64,000 nt of DNA from Yersinia proxima (GCF_902170785.1 NZ_CABHYG010000020.1:62001-126000); one strand, 5' to 3'. Counted from the stretch's first letter, positions 20,651 through 34,318 are shown. Translations and numbers: made by a program. The notes: generated from the letters alone by a model not told the origin.

Positions 20651-22051
20651 TTATTCGATAGGTTTTAATCGGGCAACAAAGTGGCGCAGAACAGGGGGTT
20701 CGTAGGTGAAGGTTAAGCCCTTGATTTCTTCAGCACGTGATTTGAGTGAAATCAGGGCATCGGCAATGTAATCCATATGGTCATTGGTATAGACCCGGCG
20801 CGGGATGGTCAGGCGCAGCAGTTCTAATGGCGATGGTTTTTGTTTACCAGTTTGTGGATCACGGCCTAGCAGCAATGATCCAATTTCCACACTGCGAATA
20901 CCTGCTTCCAGATACAGCGCATTATTCAGGGCCTGTGCCGGGAATTGTTCGGCTGGAATATGAGGCAGCAGGATTTTGGCATCGACAAACACCGCATGAC
21001 CGCCGGTAGGATATTGAATCGGAATACCGCCAGCACGCAGCCGCTCGCCAAGATACTCAACCTGCCCAATACGGTATGTCAGGAAGTCTTCATTCATCCC
21101 TTCTTCCAGCCCAATGGCCAGCGCTTCCATGTCGCGACCAGCCAATCCACCGTAAGTGACAAAACCTTCCATTGGCACACAACGGATACGAACGTCGTTG
21201 AATAGGTCTTCATCGGTGCGGAAACAGCACAAACCGCCAATATTCACCATCGGGTCTTTTTTGGCTGACATGGTGAGCATATCGCCATATTGATACATTT
21301 CCAGAATGATTTCTTTGATCGACTTATCGCCATAACCTGGCTCGCGTTGTTTGATAAACCAGGCATTTTCACAGAAGCGGGCGGAGTCGATGACCACCGG
21401 AATATTATGCTGTTGAGCAATTCGATACACTTCGCGCATATTGCTCATTGAAATTGGCTGCCCACCGGAGCTGTTACAGGTGACGGTGGTAATAATTGAC
21501 ACCACGTTGTCAGCACCATATTCGGCAATTGTTGCTTTCAATTGGTCTAAATCGAAGTCACCTTTCCAGTCATAATAAGCCACAGTATCAAAGGCTTTCG
21601 GAGTGACGACGTTGATAGCTTTAGCGCCATTCATCTCAACGTGAGCGGCGGTGGTATCAAAATGGAAGTTAGAAATAAAGACCGGGTTCTTGGCGCCACC
21701 AGCTTTTTGTTTTTTCGCAATCAGGCAAGGGAACAGGATTTGTTCAGCGCCACGGCCCTGATGTGTTGGGATAGTAAATGGGTAGCCAATCAGTTTTTTA
21801 ACCTGATCACACAGGTGATAATAGTTACGTGAACCAGCATAGGCCTCATCACCCATCATTAATCCAGCCCACTGACGGTCACTCATCGCCCCGGTGCCGG
21901 AGTCAGTCAGTAAATCAATATAAACATCTTCACTTGGTAATAAGAATGGATTATAACCCGCTTCAATCAGTGCTTTCTCACGATCTTCCCGGTTGGTCAT
22001 CCGAATATTTTCGACCATTTTAATGCGGAAGGGCTCAGGGATGCGTTTCAT
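20651..22051 (-). CDS. tnaA: Tryptophanase TnaA
   Basis: TnaA is a PLP enzyme that cleaves L-tryptophan to indole, pyruvate and ammonia. The 466 aa resemble the Proteus vulgaris enzyme more closely than E. coli TnaA. Visible motifs are [28 protein letters not shown], the PLP-aspartate stretch [12 protein letters not shown] and the PLP lysine in [15 protein letters not shown]. The substrate-side residues match tryptophanase rather than the homologous tyrosine phenol-lyase (for example CNSSGGQP instead of VNLAGGQP). GGAG lies nine bases before the ATG. Upstream lie an ERIC element and the TnaC leader, so control by tryptophan-induced ribosome stalling is expected. Its presence implies an indole-positive strain. 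Confidence 0.94.
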   Translation of the reverse strand: MKRIPEPFRIKMVENIRMTNREDREKALIEAGYNPFLLPSEDVYIDLLTDSGTGAMSDRQWAGLMMGDEAYAGSRNYYHLCDQVKKLIGYPFTIPTHQGRGAEQILFPCLIAKKQKAGGAKNPVFISNFHFDTTAAHVEMNGAKAINVVTPKAFDTVAYYDWKGDFDLDQLKATIAEYGADNVVSIITTVTCNSSGGQPISMSNMREVYRIAQQHNIPVVIDSARFCENAWFIKQREPGYGDKSIKEIILEMYQYGDMLTMSAKKDPMVNIGGLCCFRTDEDLFNDVRIRCVPMEGFVTYGGLAGRDMEALAIGLEEGMNEDFLTYRIGQVEYLGERLRAGGIPIQYPTGGHAVFVDAKILLPHIPAEQFPAQALNNALYLEAGIRSVEIGSLLLGRDPQTGKQKPSPLELLRLTIPRRVYTNDHMDYIADALISLKSRAEEIKGLTFTYEPPVLRHFVARLKPIE

Positions 22052-22065
22052 GGCTTATTACTCCA

Positions 22066-22207
22066 AATACCCTTCGTACTTGAAGCCGCAGGGGTGTTAG
22101 CTGCGCGCACGCACCCGAATCACTTACTTGTAGTTGACCTACTCGAATAAGCTCATCGGGATTTGTTTGCTTGCTGCCTACCTGCAACTCCAATTACTTT
22201 GGGTATA
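22066..22207. repeat. ERIC repeat within the tnaC-tnaA transcribed spacer
   Basis: An ERIC copy of about 142 bp opens ATACCCTTCGTACTTGAAGC and ends CTGCAACTCCAATTACTTTG. It carries an extra short segment (TTGTAGTTGACCTACTCG region) at the centre compared with the 124-bp units at 17434. It sits between the tnaC stop and the tnaA start; one end is 15 bases from the tnaA ATG, so the tnaA ribosome site abuts it. Confidence 0.88.
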
Positions 22208-22330
22208 TGTATTAATATTAAAAATGCAGTCATGTAGTAACGAACGAAAATAACTATTCGTATTACCTATGACGGCAACAAAATAAAGAAATGAGTTTTT
22301 TCAGCCTAAGCTGAATAAGCAATGGGGGAA

Positions 22331-22429
22331 TTAACGCGGGAAATCGTTGGCAAGGCGGTAATCAATATTAAACCAGGCTCGGCTGTCGCCGGAGATGCGT
22401 GCTTGGTAACGCAATGCAATGCGTGTCAT
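22331..22429 (-). CDS. tnaC: Tryptophanase operon leader peptide TnaC
   Basis: A 32-codon leader whose translation stalls when free tryptophan is bound by the ribosome, preventing Rho termination before tnaA. The C-terminal part reads WFNIDYRLANDFPR. It keeps the residues known to be essential in E. coli TnaC: Trp (here 19), Asp four residues on (23), and Pro eight further on (31, E. coli Pro24), just before the stop. It aligns even better with Proteus TnaC (WFNID..LA..FP followed by a basic residue). GAGGG lies upstream of the ATG at 22429. The spacing to tnaA is about 280 nt, of which roughly half is ERIC. Confidence 0.9.
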   Translation of the reverse strand: MTRIALRYQARISGDSRAWFNIDYRLANDFPR

Positions 22430-22461
22430 AAGGCGCCCTCTAGGTGTGGATAGTGAGTAAC

Positions 22462-22503
22462 AGCATAGCGTTGTTTAAAAAATAAAAAGTGATATTCAGC
22501 ACA
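22462..22503 (-). promoter_or_regulatory. Candidate CRP-dependent promoter of the tna operon
   Basis: On the minus strand TGTGC-TGAATA-TCACT (22488-22503) is a good CRP half-site pair with six-base spacing. A TATGCT -10 lies at 22462-22467 with no -35 hexamer. The site would be centred about 41 bases before the start of transcription, the class II activator position. Catabolite control of tna is known in E. coli; this site is a motif match. Confidence 0.6.
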
Positions 22504-22671
22504 AATTACAATCAATTAAAACTATATTAGAGTCACTAATATTTATGTAATCTAATGGGTTACAGGTCTGTTATATAACAGATTGATTAATATGAAATTT
22601 GAGTTTTACTATCAGTGGTAGGCTAGAGAGATAATGAATTTTTTCACTAGGAATTTTATGGAATTATAATT

Positions 22672-22700
22672 GTTGGGTCAGGGTTTTCCTGACGCCAACA
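22672..22700 (-). terminator. Probable terminator of the leuABCD operon
   Basis: Downstream of leuD on the minus strand, GTTGGCGTCAGG pairs with CCTGACCCAAC around an AAAA loop. A mixed A/T tract follows instead of a clean T run. Confidence 0.6.
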
Positions 22701-22728
22701 ATATACTCACAAAATAAACTAAAAATAA

Positions 22729-23331
22729 TTAACGTAAAAATTCTGGTTGTTGTTTTTCGTAGGCTGAAATATTGCTTTCGTGCTGTAATGTCAGGCCGAT
22801 ACTGTCTAAGCCGTTAATCATACAATGGCGACGGAAACTATCAATTTCGAAAGAATAACTTTTCCCTCCGGCATTCACCGTTTGGTGTTCTAAATCGACA
22901 ATAAACTCAATGCCTTCATTCTCTTTAACCAACTGGAATAAAGTATCAATATCACCTTCACTTAATGTTACCGGTAATAATTGGTTATTAAATGAATTGC
23001 CGTAAAAAATATCAGCAAAGCTCGGAGCAATAACCACTTTAAAACCAAAATCTGTCAGTGCCCAAGGTGCATGTTCACGTGATGAGCCACAACCGAAATT
23101 TTCGCGTGCTAACAAAATAGTCGCACCCTGATAGCGAGGTTGGTTCAGTACAAATTCCGGGTTCGGTACTTTGCCGCTATCGTCCAGAAAGCGCCAGTCG
23201 TTAAACAGGTGCTGACCAAAACCAGTGCGTGTTACTTTTTGCAAAAACTGTTTCGGGATAATCGCGTCGGTATCGACGTTTGCCGCATCCAACGGAGCGA
23301 CCAGACCAATATGTTGAGTAAATTTTGCCAT
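22729..23331 (-). CDS. leuD: 3-isopropylmalate dehydratase small subunit LeuD
   Basis: LeuD is the swivelling small subunit that completes the aconitase-like isomerase converting 2- to 3-isopropylmalate in leucine synthesis. The 200 aa show [17 protein letters not shown] near the N-terminus and the family motif [18 protein letters not shown] in the middle. It is last in leuABCD, 14 bases after leuC. The length equals E. coli LeuD (201). Confidence 0.97.
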   Translation of the reverse strand: MAKFTQHIGLVAPLDAANVDTDAIIPKQFLQKVTRTGFGQHLFNDWRFLDDSGKVPNPEFVLNQPRYQGATILLARENFGCGSSREHAPWALTDFGFKVVIAPSFADIFYGNSFNNQLLPVTLSEGDIDTLFQLVKENEGIEFIVDLEHQTVNAGGKSYSFEIDSFRRHCMINGLDSIGLTLQHESNISAYEKQQPEFLR

Positions 23332-23345
23332 GGTGGTATCTCCGA

Positions 23346-27416
<4,071 letters not shown>

Positions 27417-27456
27417 GGGTTATTCCTTGTCGTGTTTACTTTTGCGCTTAGCGGGT

Positions 27457-27484
27457 AAAAAAAAACCCGCGCATTTGCGCGGGC
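27457..27484 (-). terminator. leu operon attenuator terminator
   Basis: On the minus strand CCCGCGC pairs with GCGCGGG around a four-base loop and is followed by nine T, directly between leuL and leuA. It is a classic intrinsic terminator, which forms when leucyl-tRNA is plentiful and the ribosome clears leuL. Confidence 0.92.
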
Positions 27485-27505
27485 TTGTTAATCTTGATGA
27501 CTGAA

Positions 27506-27589
27506 TCAGTTCTGATTTCCGTCCACCAACATACCGCGCAAGAGAGATGCGTTAAGTAGTAGGCTTAGTAGACGGGTTGAGTAGAACAT
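27506..27589 (-). CDS. leuL: leu operon leader peptide LeuL
   Basis: A 27-codon leader, MFYSTRLLSLLLNASLLRG at its N-terminus, clearly alike to E. coli LeuL (which has GLLLLNASSLRG). It contains eight leucine codons. Residues 7, 8, 10 and 11 are all CTA, read by a scarce tRNA, and 12 is CTT. Stalling at these codons during leucine shortage should favour the antiterminator over the hairpin at 27457-27484. The start ATG is at 27589. Confidence 0.92.
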   Translation of the reverse strand: MFYSTRLLSLLLNASLLRGMLVDGNQN

Positions 27590-27632
27590 GATTTTTCAGT
27601 TTCTCATTAGTTAAAATATTGCGTTGCATAAA

Positions 27633-27661
27633 TTGATACGTGAATTTTATGGGTGTGTCAA
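27633..27661 (-). promoter_or_regulatory. leuLABCD promoter
   Basis: On the minus strand a consensus TTGACA -35 (27656-27661) is followed after exactly 17 bases by TATCAA (27633-27638). This lies about 45 bases upstream of the leuL ATG. The -35 is perfect and the -10 matches four of six. Confidence 0.75.
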
Positions 27662-28520
27662 CATTTGTTTAAAATGGCCAGTTCAACTGGTTAAGGGGAT
27701 TCTCAATTCCTTATAATGGTGTATAAATCTTAAATATTATTTTTTTTGGATTTATAATCTAAAAATGTCAGCGGTGTATTTTACTTTGTTTGGTGTAACG
27801 CTGCGATTATGGATTATTGTTCTTTTTTTAAAATATTATGAACGGATGGACAATTTACTCTCTGTAGCCTGTCAAAAATCTCATTAGTGGGGCGAGGGCG
27901 CTGAGGCATATCAATAGCGATAGGTTAATAATCAAACGTTACAACGGTGGGAAGTCTTATTTTTTATTTATATATATGATGTGTTTATATATCAGTTATT
28001 TTATCTTAGTATTTTGTCGTGTTCTTTAACTTTATACTTCATGACTATTTATATTAAAAATAATTAGATTTGGTGAGGTTTTTTACTTTTCTTGTGTTTT
28101 TTTTAATATAATTAAGGGTTGATAAGTTTTAAATGAAGAATTTATTATTCATTAATGCCATAGTTGTTAATCTTCTCATTTTGTGATGTGATCATGTCGA
28201 TGGTTATATTATTATTTATTATGGCCGTCGATCTTGATATTGATAATTCAGATTGGTTTGAGTAATTATGCAAAATAATTTGCATGCGTTTCTTATTTAT
28301 ATGTTTATCTATGGGTATTTACTGGTAACTAAATGCATTGGGTGTGGTTTATATTTTCACACTTATACAAGGATGAGACTCGATTTTACCTCGTAGAGGT
28401 ATTAAAGAGAATATTGGTATCATTAATAATAAGTGTTCAAAGATATTTTTAAATAGCGATAAATATCTATGAGGTTTTTTATTAATCACGCCATCTGCAT
28501 AAAGCTTAGTGGAGTTAAGC
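27662..28520. other. AT-rich intergenic region between leuL and leuO
   Basis: About 860 bp with no credible gene; it is strongly AT-rich with many T/A runs. It separates the divergent leuLABCD and leuO promoters. In E. coli and Salmonella the same gap is bound by H-NS and LeuO. A perfect TACCTC-GTA-GAGGTA palindrome lies at 28387-28401 and an AGATATTT/AAATATCT hairpin at 28441-28468, both upstream of leuO. I cannot assign a protein to either. Confidence 0.6.
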
Positions 28521-29477
28521 ATGTTTGAACACAACTTAGTAACCGACAGTCAAGTCACTAAAAAGGAAGGGAGTGATGTTCATTTACGCAGTGTCGACCT
28601 CAATCTATTAACCGTTTTCGATGCTGTAATGCAAATGCATAATGTCACGCGCGCAGCACAATCACTGGGTATGTCCCAGCCTGCTGTTAGCAACGCAGTT
28701 GCTCGCCTCAAGGTGATGTTCAACGACGAGCTGTTTGTTCGTTATGGCCGAGGTATTCAGCCAACAGCCCGAGCGCGTCAGCTTTTTGGCCCTGTCCGAC
28801 AAGCATTGCAATTAGTGCAAAATGAGTTGCCCGGTGCGGGGTTTGAAGCCAAAAGCAGTAGTCGAATATTTAATTTATCAATTTGTAGCCCTTTGGACAT
28901 CAGGCTCACAGCTCAAGTCATACAACGAGTTAATCAATTAGCGCCCAATGTTCAGCTTATTGTTAGGTCTTATCTTAATGAGAATATTGAGCACCAGTTA
29001 CGTTATCAAGAAACAGAGTTTGTGATAGGTTATACCAAGTTCGAACGCCCCGATTTTCATGCTATATCATTATCCAATGATGAGTCAGTATTGGCTGTAG
29101 CTAAAGATCATCCACGTATTGATGATTCAATCACGCAAGAACAACTCCTTTCTGAATTACACGCGGTTGTATCGTTAGATAAAGTGGGTTCTTTTAGTGA
29201 GTTTTATTATGAATCAGCACTCAGTACTCAAACTATTGCTTATGAAAGTACTGATATGAACAGTGTGCTGAATATTGTATCTCAAACTTGCTTCGTCGCA
29301 ATTGCTCCTCGCTGGCTTGTTCAGATTTACAGTGAGGTTCTTAATCTGAAACTTATCCCATTACCTTGGGAGGATAGATTCCGCCCATGTTACCTTACTT
29401 GGCATGAGTCTACTGATAGAGATAAGGGACATCAGTGGATGAAAGAACAACTCAGTCAACTTAATATTACTTCTTAA
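28521..29477 (+). CDS. leuO: LysR-type pleiotropic regulator LeuO
   Basis: LeuO is a LysR-type regulator that counters H-NS silencing and controls stress, surface and CRISPR genes in relatives. The 318 aa have an N-terminal helix-turn-helix (about residues 25-85; [20 protein letters not shown]), nearly unchanged from E. coli. A more diverged effector-binding domain ends in [13 protein letters not shown] chose ATG 28521 with GGAG six bases upstream; a GTG four codons earlier lies at the ribosome site itself. It is divergent from leuLABCD, as in E. coli. In E. coli ilvIH is the next gene; here an acyl-CoA synthetase comes between. Confidence 0.94.
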   Translation: MFEHNLVTDSQVTKKEGSDVHLRSVDLNLLTVFDAVMQMHNVTRAAQSLGMSQPAVSNAVARLKVMFNDELFVRYGRGIQPTARARQLFGPVRQALQLVQNELPGAGFEAKSSSRIFNLSICSPLDIRLTAQVIQRVNQLAPNVQLIVRSYLNENIEHQLRYQETEFVIGYTKFERPDFHAISLSNDESVLAVAKDHPRIDDSITQEQLLSELHAVVSLDKVGSFSEFYYESALSTQTIAYESTDMNSVLNIVSQTCFVAIAPRWLVQIYSEVLNLKLIPLPWEDRFRPCYLTWHESTDRDKGHQWMKEQLSQLNITS

Positions 29478-29805
29478 GTATTATAGTAAAGTCCTGCCAC
29501 TGAATAATATTGTTTCAGTGGTAGGCAAAGACATTAGCCGAACTAAAGATTAATATTTTTCTGCTCAATTATTATTCCATTCAGCGAAATATTCTTACCT
29601 TCTTTTATCTTCCTTCGATGACTCTAATTGCTGTATTTTTCGTCAAAATCGATTTCAGCTCACACTTCTGCGCTGAATTTTATTTGCCATAACCTATAGA
29701 GTGGGTAGACTGCGCGAAAAAAAGTGAACGCATGTAAGCTGAATGCTAACAGGCAAAGAGTGGCAGTACACTTTAACGAATGATTTCCCAGCGAGCTGCG
29801 ATGTT
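29478..29805. other. Intergenic region after leuO
   Basis: About 330 bp without a gene. A 12-bp hairpin (CCTGCCACTGAA / TTCAGTGGTAGG, 29493-29524) just after the leuO stop could weaken or stop transcription but has no T tract. The rest is AT-rich; no clear promoter for the following gene was identified. Confidence 0.5.
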
Positions 29806-31605
29806 ATGACTCAAATATTAGATCAATACCACCTTGTGCGCCGTTTGCGCCAACAAATAAGCCAGAGAACCGACAAAGTCGCCTTCCGTGAATGGTCACC
29901 AGAAGGTGAGAATCAGCTGACCTGGCGGCAGATTGATACGCACGTAACGCGGATCTCTGCGGCTTTGTTGTCCTTGGGCGTTGCCATTCAAGAGCGTATT
30001 GGGATTTTTGCTAATAACAGCATGGCCTGGTCATTGGCGGATTTAGCCATTTTACAGATACGTGGCGTAAGTGTGCCCTTGTATGCAACCAATACAACGG
30101 CTCAAGCGGCTTACGTAATGAATGATGCTGATGTGCGTATTTTATTTGTCGGTGGACAAGCGCAATTTGACGTTGCGATCACACTCAAGCCGCTGTGTCC
30201 GCAGCTTAGCCATATTGTTGTATTAGATCCTGGTGTTGATTTACGTGGTTGTGAATATGCCCAACATTTGGCTGATTTTGAACAACAGCCAGATGCCGTA
30301 CAACAGTATCTATTAACCGCGCGTATAGATGGTTGCGATTTAAGTGACTTATTCACCTTGATCTATACCTCAGGTACTACGGGGGAACCGAAAGGTGTAA
30401 TGCTGGAGTACCGAAATATGGCCGCTCAGCTCTACTTACATGATCAACGTTTGACCCTGACATCTGACGATACTTCTCTTAGCTTCCTGCCGTTATCGCA
30501 TGTGTTTGAGCGAGCCTGGAGTTTTTATGTCATGCACACTGGCGCGCAAAATGTGTATATCAGTGACACTAATTGGGTACGCGCAGCAATGCAGGCAGTA
30601 AAACCGACAGTCATGTGTGCGGTTCCCCGTTTCTACGAGAAAGTGTTCAGCGCCATTAATGACAAAGTTGCCTTGGCAAAATGGCATCGCCGGATGCTAT
30701 TCCGCTGGGCGGTAGGATGTGGCGAGCGCAAATTCCAAAATGTGCAAAGTGGGCAAACCTCATCATGGTTCTCTGAGCAGATGTATAAGCTGGCAGATCG
30801 TTTAGTCTTGAGTAAATTGCGCGGTGTTCTGGGTGGGAAAGTTCGCTTTTTACCGGCCGCAGGTGCTCGACTGGATGATAATATCATTCTGTTTTTCCAG
30901 GCAATTGGTATCAATATCAAATACGGCTATGGCATGACAGAGACCTGCGCTACCGTTTCTTGTTGGGAAGAAAAAGATTTCCGTTTTGGCTCTATCGGTA
31001 AGCCATTGCCGGGGATCGAGGTGCGTCTGGGGGCTGAAAATGAAATTCAGGTGCGTGGCCCGATTGTAATGCGCGGCTATTTCAATAAACCCGAAGAGAC
31101 GGCTGAGTCTTTTACGAAAGATGGTTGGCTCAAAACCGGTGATGCTGGCGCATTAGACTCAGAGGGGAATTTATTCATCACTGAACGGCTGAAAGATTTG
31201 ATGAAAACCTCTGGTGGGAAATATATTGCGCCACAGATGATTGAAGGCACTTTAGGTCAGGATCGATTTATTGAGCAGATTGCGATTATTGCCGATACCC
31301 GCAAATTTGTTTCGGCACTGATTGTTCCGTGTTTCGAGTCATTGGAAGAATATGCTCATTCGATAAACCTGAAATACCATGACAGATTAGAACTGTTGCG
31401 CCATAGCCATATTGTCAGTTTGTTCGAGCAACGACTGAAAGATATGCAAAAAGAGCTGGCAAAGTTCGAGCAAGTTAAGCGTTTTACTCTGTTGCCACAG
31501 GCCTTCACGATGGAAACCGGTGAGTTGACTCCAACCATGAAATTACGGCGCAAAATCATTCTCCAGCGTTATCAGAATGAAATTGACTCCATGTACCGCG
31601 ACTGA
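29806..31605 (+). CDS. AMP-forming long-chain acyl-CoA synthetase-like protein
   Basis: A member of the adenylate-forming (ANL) superfamily, 599 aa from ATG 29806. It has the AMP-binding signature YTSGTTGEPKGV, the YGYGMTET adenine motif, GWLKTGDAG and a C-terminal region with TSGGKYIAP, all typical of fatty acyl-CoA ligases. It is closer to the long LACS type, such as Haemophilus HI0002, than to E. coli FadD. Expected reaction: fatty acid + ATP + CoA to acyl-CoA; substrate chain length cannot be read. An in-frame ATG at 29743 would add 21 residues; neither has a strong ribosome site. It is a single gene inserted between leuO and ilvI relative to E. coli. Confidence 0.82.
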   Translation: MTQILDQYHLVRRLRQQISQRTDKVAFREWSPEGENQLTWRQIDTHVTRISAALLSLGVAIQERIGIFANNSMAWSLADLAILQIRGVSVPLYATNTTAQAAYVMNDADVRILFVGGQAQFDVAITLKPLCPQLSHIVVLDPGVDLRGCEYAQHLADFEQQPDAVQQYLLTARIDGCDLSDLFTLIYTSGTTGEPKGVMLEYRNMAAQLYLHDQRLTLTSDDTSLSFLPLSHVFERAWSFYVMHTGAQNVYISDTNWVRAAMQAVKPTVMCAVPRFYEKVFSAINDKVALAKWHRRMLFRWAVGCGERKFQNVQSGQTSSWFSEQMYKLADRLVLSKLRGVLGGKVRFLPAAGARLDDNIILFFQAIGINIKYGYGMTETCATVSCWEEKDFRFGSIGKPLPGIEVRLGAENEIQVRGPIVMRGYFNKPEETAESFTKDGWLKTGDAGALDSEGNLFITERLKDLMKTSGGKYIAPQMIEGTLGQDRFIEQIAIIADTRKFVSALIVPCFESLEEYAHSINLKYHDRLELLRHSHIVSLFEQRLKDMQKELAKFEQVKRFTLLPQAFTMETGELTPTMKLRRKIILQRYQNEIDSMYRD

Positions 31606-31621
31606 CCCAACATCATTTTCA

Positions 31622-31668
31622 CAGCAACGGCCGATATCTGTCTGATGATAGCGGCCGTTGCTGCCTTT
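31622..31668 (+). terminator. Hairpin terminator after the acyl-CoA synthetase gene
   Basis: A perfect 12-bp inverted repeat, CAGCAACGGCCG and CGGCCGTTGCTG, with an 18-base loop, lies about 15 bases after the stop. CCTTTCT follows in place of a clean T run. Confidence 0.65.
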
Positions 31669-32052
31669 CTAACCAATCATCTCTTTTCTTCTCCCTCATT
31701 GCGCGCAGTGACTATTTTACTGCATCCAATGTGTAAAAATTCTCAGCCTGATTTAGTTCTCTGATTAATGGATAAAACGGCGTGAAAAACAGGGCTGTGG
31801 AGATTCAGGCAGTGTTTTATTTTTCTGATGAAGAAAAATCCAGTTTGTGACCAACACAATTGCCTTTAATGCAGATAATTGCTGTTTGCCTGCCAGAAAT
31901 TCTGACGTTATGTTAATAAGTTGGTTACATAAATAATGATTGAATCATAACTAATAAGAATAGGAATACGGGGCGTTGTGCCTTTCCTACCGGATTTTGT
32001 GGAAATGATTTCCCATAATCCACTGAGCAAACTAAGCCTGGAGGCAAAACCC
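31669..32052. other. ilvIH upstream regulatory region
   Basis: About 380 bp without a credible gene. In E. coli this region contains several Lrp-binding sites that activate ilvIH. The sequence here is AT-rich, with spaced T-rich patches, but Lrp sites are too degenerate for me to mark. An in-frame extension of ilvI from 31978 exists but is poorly placed for translation. Confidence 0.4.
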
Positions 32053-33780
32053 ATGGAGATGTTGTCAGGAGCCGAGATGGTTGTCCGATCGTTAATCGAT
32101 CAGGGCGTTAAGCATGTATTCGGTTATCCCGGCGGGGCCGTACTTGATATCTACGATGCCCTGCACACGGTCGGAGGCATTGATCACGTGCTGGTGCGCC
32201 ATGAACAAGGTGCGGTACATATGGCCGATGGTTATGCGCGTGCCACAGGTGAGGTTGGGGTCGTACTGGTCACATCTGGCCCCGGTGCGACCAATGCCAT
32301 AACCGGTATTGCAACGGCATATATGGATTCAGTGCCGATGGTGGTGCTTTCTGGCCAAGTCCCTAGCTCTTTGATTGGCTTTGATGCTTTCCAGGAGTGC
32401 GACATGGTGGGGATTTCCCGGCCAGTCGTTAAACACAGCTTCCTGGTTAAACGTACTGAAGATATTCCAACCGTATTGAAAAAAGCATTCTATCTGGCAT
32501 CAACAGGTCGCCCAGGGCCGGTAGTCATTGATCTACCTAAAGATATCGTCGGACCTGCGGTAAAAATGCCATATGCCTACCCTGAACAAGTTAGCTTGCG
32601 CTCTTATAATCCGACGGTGCAAGGCCATCGCGGGCAGATTAAACGCGCACTGCAAACCATTTTAGCGGCTAAAAGACCTATCATGTATGTCGGTGGCGGG
32701 GCCATTAACTCTGCTTGCCATGAAGAGTTACTGACTTTGGCTGAAAAACTTAATTTACCGGTTACCAGCTCTCTGATGGGATTAGGGAGTTTCCCTGGAA
32801 CGCATCGCCAAAGTGTGGGTATGTTGGGGATGCACGGGACGTTTGAGGCCAACATGGCGATGCACAATACGGACCTGATTTTTGCCGTTGGTGTGCGCTT
32901 TGATGATCGTACCACCAATAATCTGGCGAAATATTGCCCAAATGCTGCTGTGGTACACATTGATATAGACCCGACGTCCATATCAAAAACTGTGGAAGCG
33001 GATATTCCGATTGTTGGCGATGCCAAACAAGTTCTGACACAAATGCTGGATTTGTTGCCTCAAATTGATTGTGCACAAGATTTTGATAGTTTGCGTGATT
33101 GGTGGCAATCCATTGAACAATGGCGTGCCCGTGATTGCCTGAGCTACAGCCGAGACAGTGGGAAAATCAAGCCGCAGGCGGTGATTGAAACATTACATCG
33201 TCTGACCAAAGGCGATGCCTATGTCACCTCAGATGTCGGCCAACATCAGATGTTCGCCGCACTCTACTATCCCTTTGATAAACCACGCCGTTGGATCAAC
33301 TCAGGTGGCCTGGGCACTATGGGTTTTGGTCTGCCAGCTGCCCTTGGGGTGAAACTGGCGCTACCGGATGAGACTGTGGTATGTGTCACCGGTGATGGCA
33401 GTATCCAAATGAATATTCAGGAATTATCTACTGCTCTACAATACAACTTGCCGGTATTGGTCTTGAACCTGAACAACCGCTATCTCGGCATGGTGAAGCA
33501 GTGGCAGGATATGATCTATTCTGGCCGACATTCACAGTCTTACATGGATTCTCTGCCTGATTTCGTCAAATTGGCTGAAGCATATGGTCATATTGGTGTT
33601 TCTATCCGCACTCCTGATGAGTTGGAAAGTAAACTGGCCGATGCTTTGACACAATTATCCGAGACCAATCGCCTGGTATTTGTGGATGTAACTGTCGATG
33701 AAACAGAACATGTTTACCCGATGCAGATTCGCGGCGGTGGCATGGACGAAATGTGGCTTAGTAAAACGGAGAGGACATAA
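32053..33780 (+). CDS. ilvI: Acetolactate synthase isozyme III large subunit IlvI
   Basis: IlvI is the ThDP- and FAD-dependent catalytic subunit that makes acetolactate or acetohydroxybutyrate for valine, isoleucine and leucine synthesis. The 575 aa start [14 protein letters not shown] exactly as in E. coli. GGAGG lies eight to nine bases upstream of ATG 32053, which decides against the frame opening at 31978. Visible motifs are the catalytic Glu in [15 protein letters not shown], the FAD/ThDP middle domains, and the [12 protein letters not shown]...NN ThDP-Mg motif. It is followed two bases later by ilvH. Confidence 0.97.
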   Translation: MEMLSGAEMVVRSLIDQGVKHVFGYPGGAVLDIYDALHTVGGIDHVLVRHEQGAVHMADGYARATGEVGVVLVTSGPGATNAITGIATAYMDSVPMVVLSGQVPSSLIGFDAFQECDMVGISRPVVKHSFLVKRTEDIPTVLKKAFYLASTGRPGPVVIDLPKDIVGPAVKMPYAYPEQVSLRSYNPTVQGHRGQIKRALQTILAAKRPIMYVGGGAINSACHEELLTLAEKLNLPVTSSLMGLGSFPGTHRQSVGMLGMHGTFEANMAMHNTDLIFAVGVRFDDRTTNNLAKYCPNAAVVHIDIDPTSISKTVEADIPIVGDAKQVLTQMLDLLPQIDCAQDFDSLRDWWQSIEQWRARDCLSYSRDSGKIKPQAVIETLHRLTKGDAYVTSDVGQHQMFAALYYPFDKPRRWINSGGLGTMGFGLPAALGVKLALPDETVVCVTGDGSIQMNIQELSTALQYNLPVLVLNLNNRYLGMVKQWQDMIYSGRHSQSYMDSLPDFVKLAEAYGHIGVSIRTPDELESKLADALTQLSETNRLVFVDVTVDETEHVYPMQIRGGGMDEMWLSKTERT

Positions 33781-33782
33781 TT

Positions 33783-34277
33783 ATGCGCCGCCGGATTTTA
33801 TCAGTTTTGCTGGAAAACGAATCAGGTGCTCTATCAAGAGTGGTGGGTCTGTTTTCTCAGCGCGGTTATAACATTGAAAGTTTGACGGTTGCACCAACCG
33901 ATGATCCTACATTGTCGAGAATGACTATCCAAACCGTAGGTGATGCCAAGGTTCTGGAACAGATTGAAAAACAGCTGCATAAATTAGTCGATGTATTGCG
34001 TGTTAGTGAGCTGGTTTCCGGTTCACATGTTGAGCGCGAAATCATGTTGGTGAAATTGCAGGCCAGCGGTTATGGGCGTGAAGAAGTTAAGCGCTGTGCT
34101 GAAATCTTCCGAGGGCAGATTGTGGATGTGACCGCAACGCTCTACACCGTGCAGCTTGCTGGCACCAGTGACAAATTAGATGCATTTTTAAATGCGGTGC
34201 GGGAAGTGGCAGAAATTGTTGAAGTTGCCCGCTCCGGTATTGTCGGTGTTTCTCGCGGTGACAAGATCATGCGTTAA
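33783..34277 (+). CDS. ilvH: Acetolactate synthase isozyme III regulatory subunit IlvH
   Basis: IlvH is the small subunit that activates IlvI and makes it valine-sensitive. The 164 aa hold two ACT-type domains: residues 3-77 begin with [22 protein letters not shown], and the C-terminal half shows a second ferredoxin-like fold. The N-terminal valine-site residues (GALSRV) are kept. It forms an operon with ilvI and ends at a strong intrinsic terminator. Confidence 0.97.
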   Translation: MRRRILSVLLENESGALSRVVGLFSQRGYNIESLTVAPTDDPTLSRMTIQTVGDAKVLEQIEKQLHKLVDVLRVSELVSGSHVEREIMLVKLQASGYGREEVKRCAEIFRGQIVDVTATLYTVQLAGTSDKLDAFLNAVREVAEIVEVARSGIVGVSRGDKIMR

Positions 34278-34318
34278 TTTAATTATGGTGATTAATACCG
34301 ACTAATCTCCAATTATCA

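Noticed and set aside
20651-22051. Tyrosine phenol-lyase instead of tryptophanase
   Set aside because: Overall sequence follows Proteus tryptophanase closely, and a TnaC-type leader lies upstream.
28349-28534. 61-codon minus-strand ORF upstream of leuO
   Set aside because: No ribosome site, AT-rich chance composition, and it overlaps the leuO start region.
31978-32052. N-terminal extension of IlvI by 25 residues
   Set aside because: ATG 32053 has a good ribosome site and matches the E. coli N-terminus exactly; the extension has neither.
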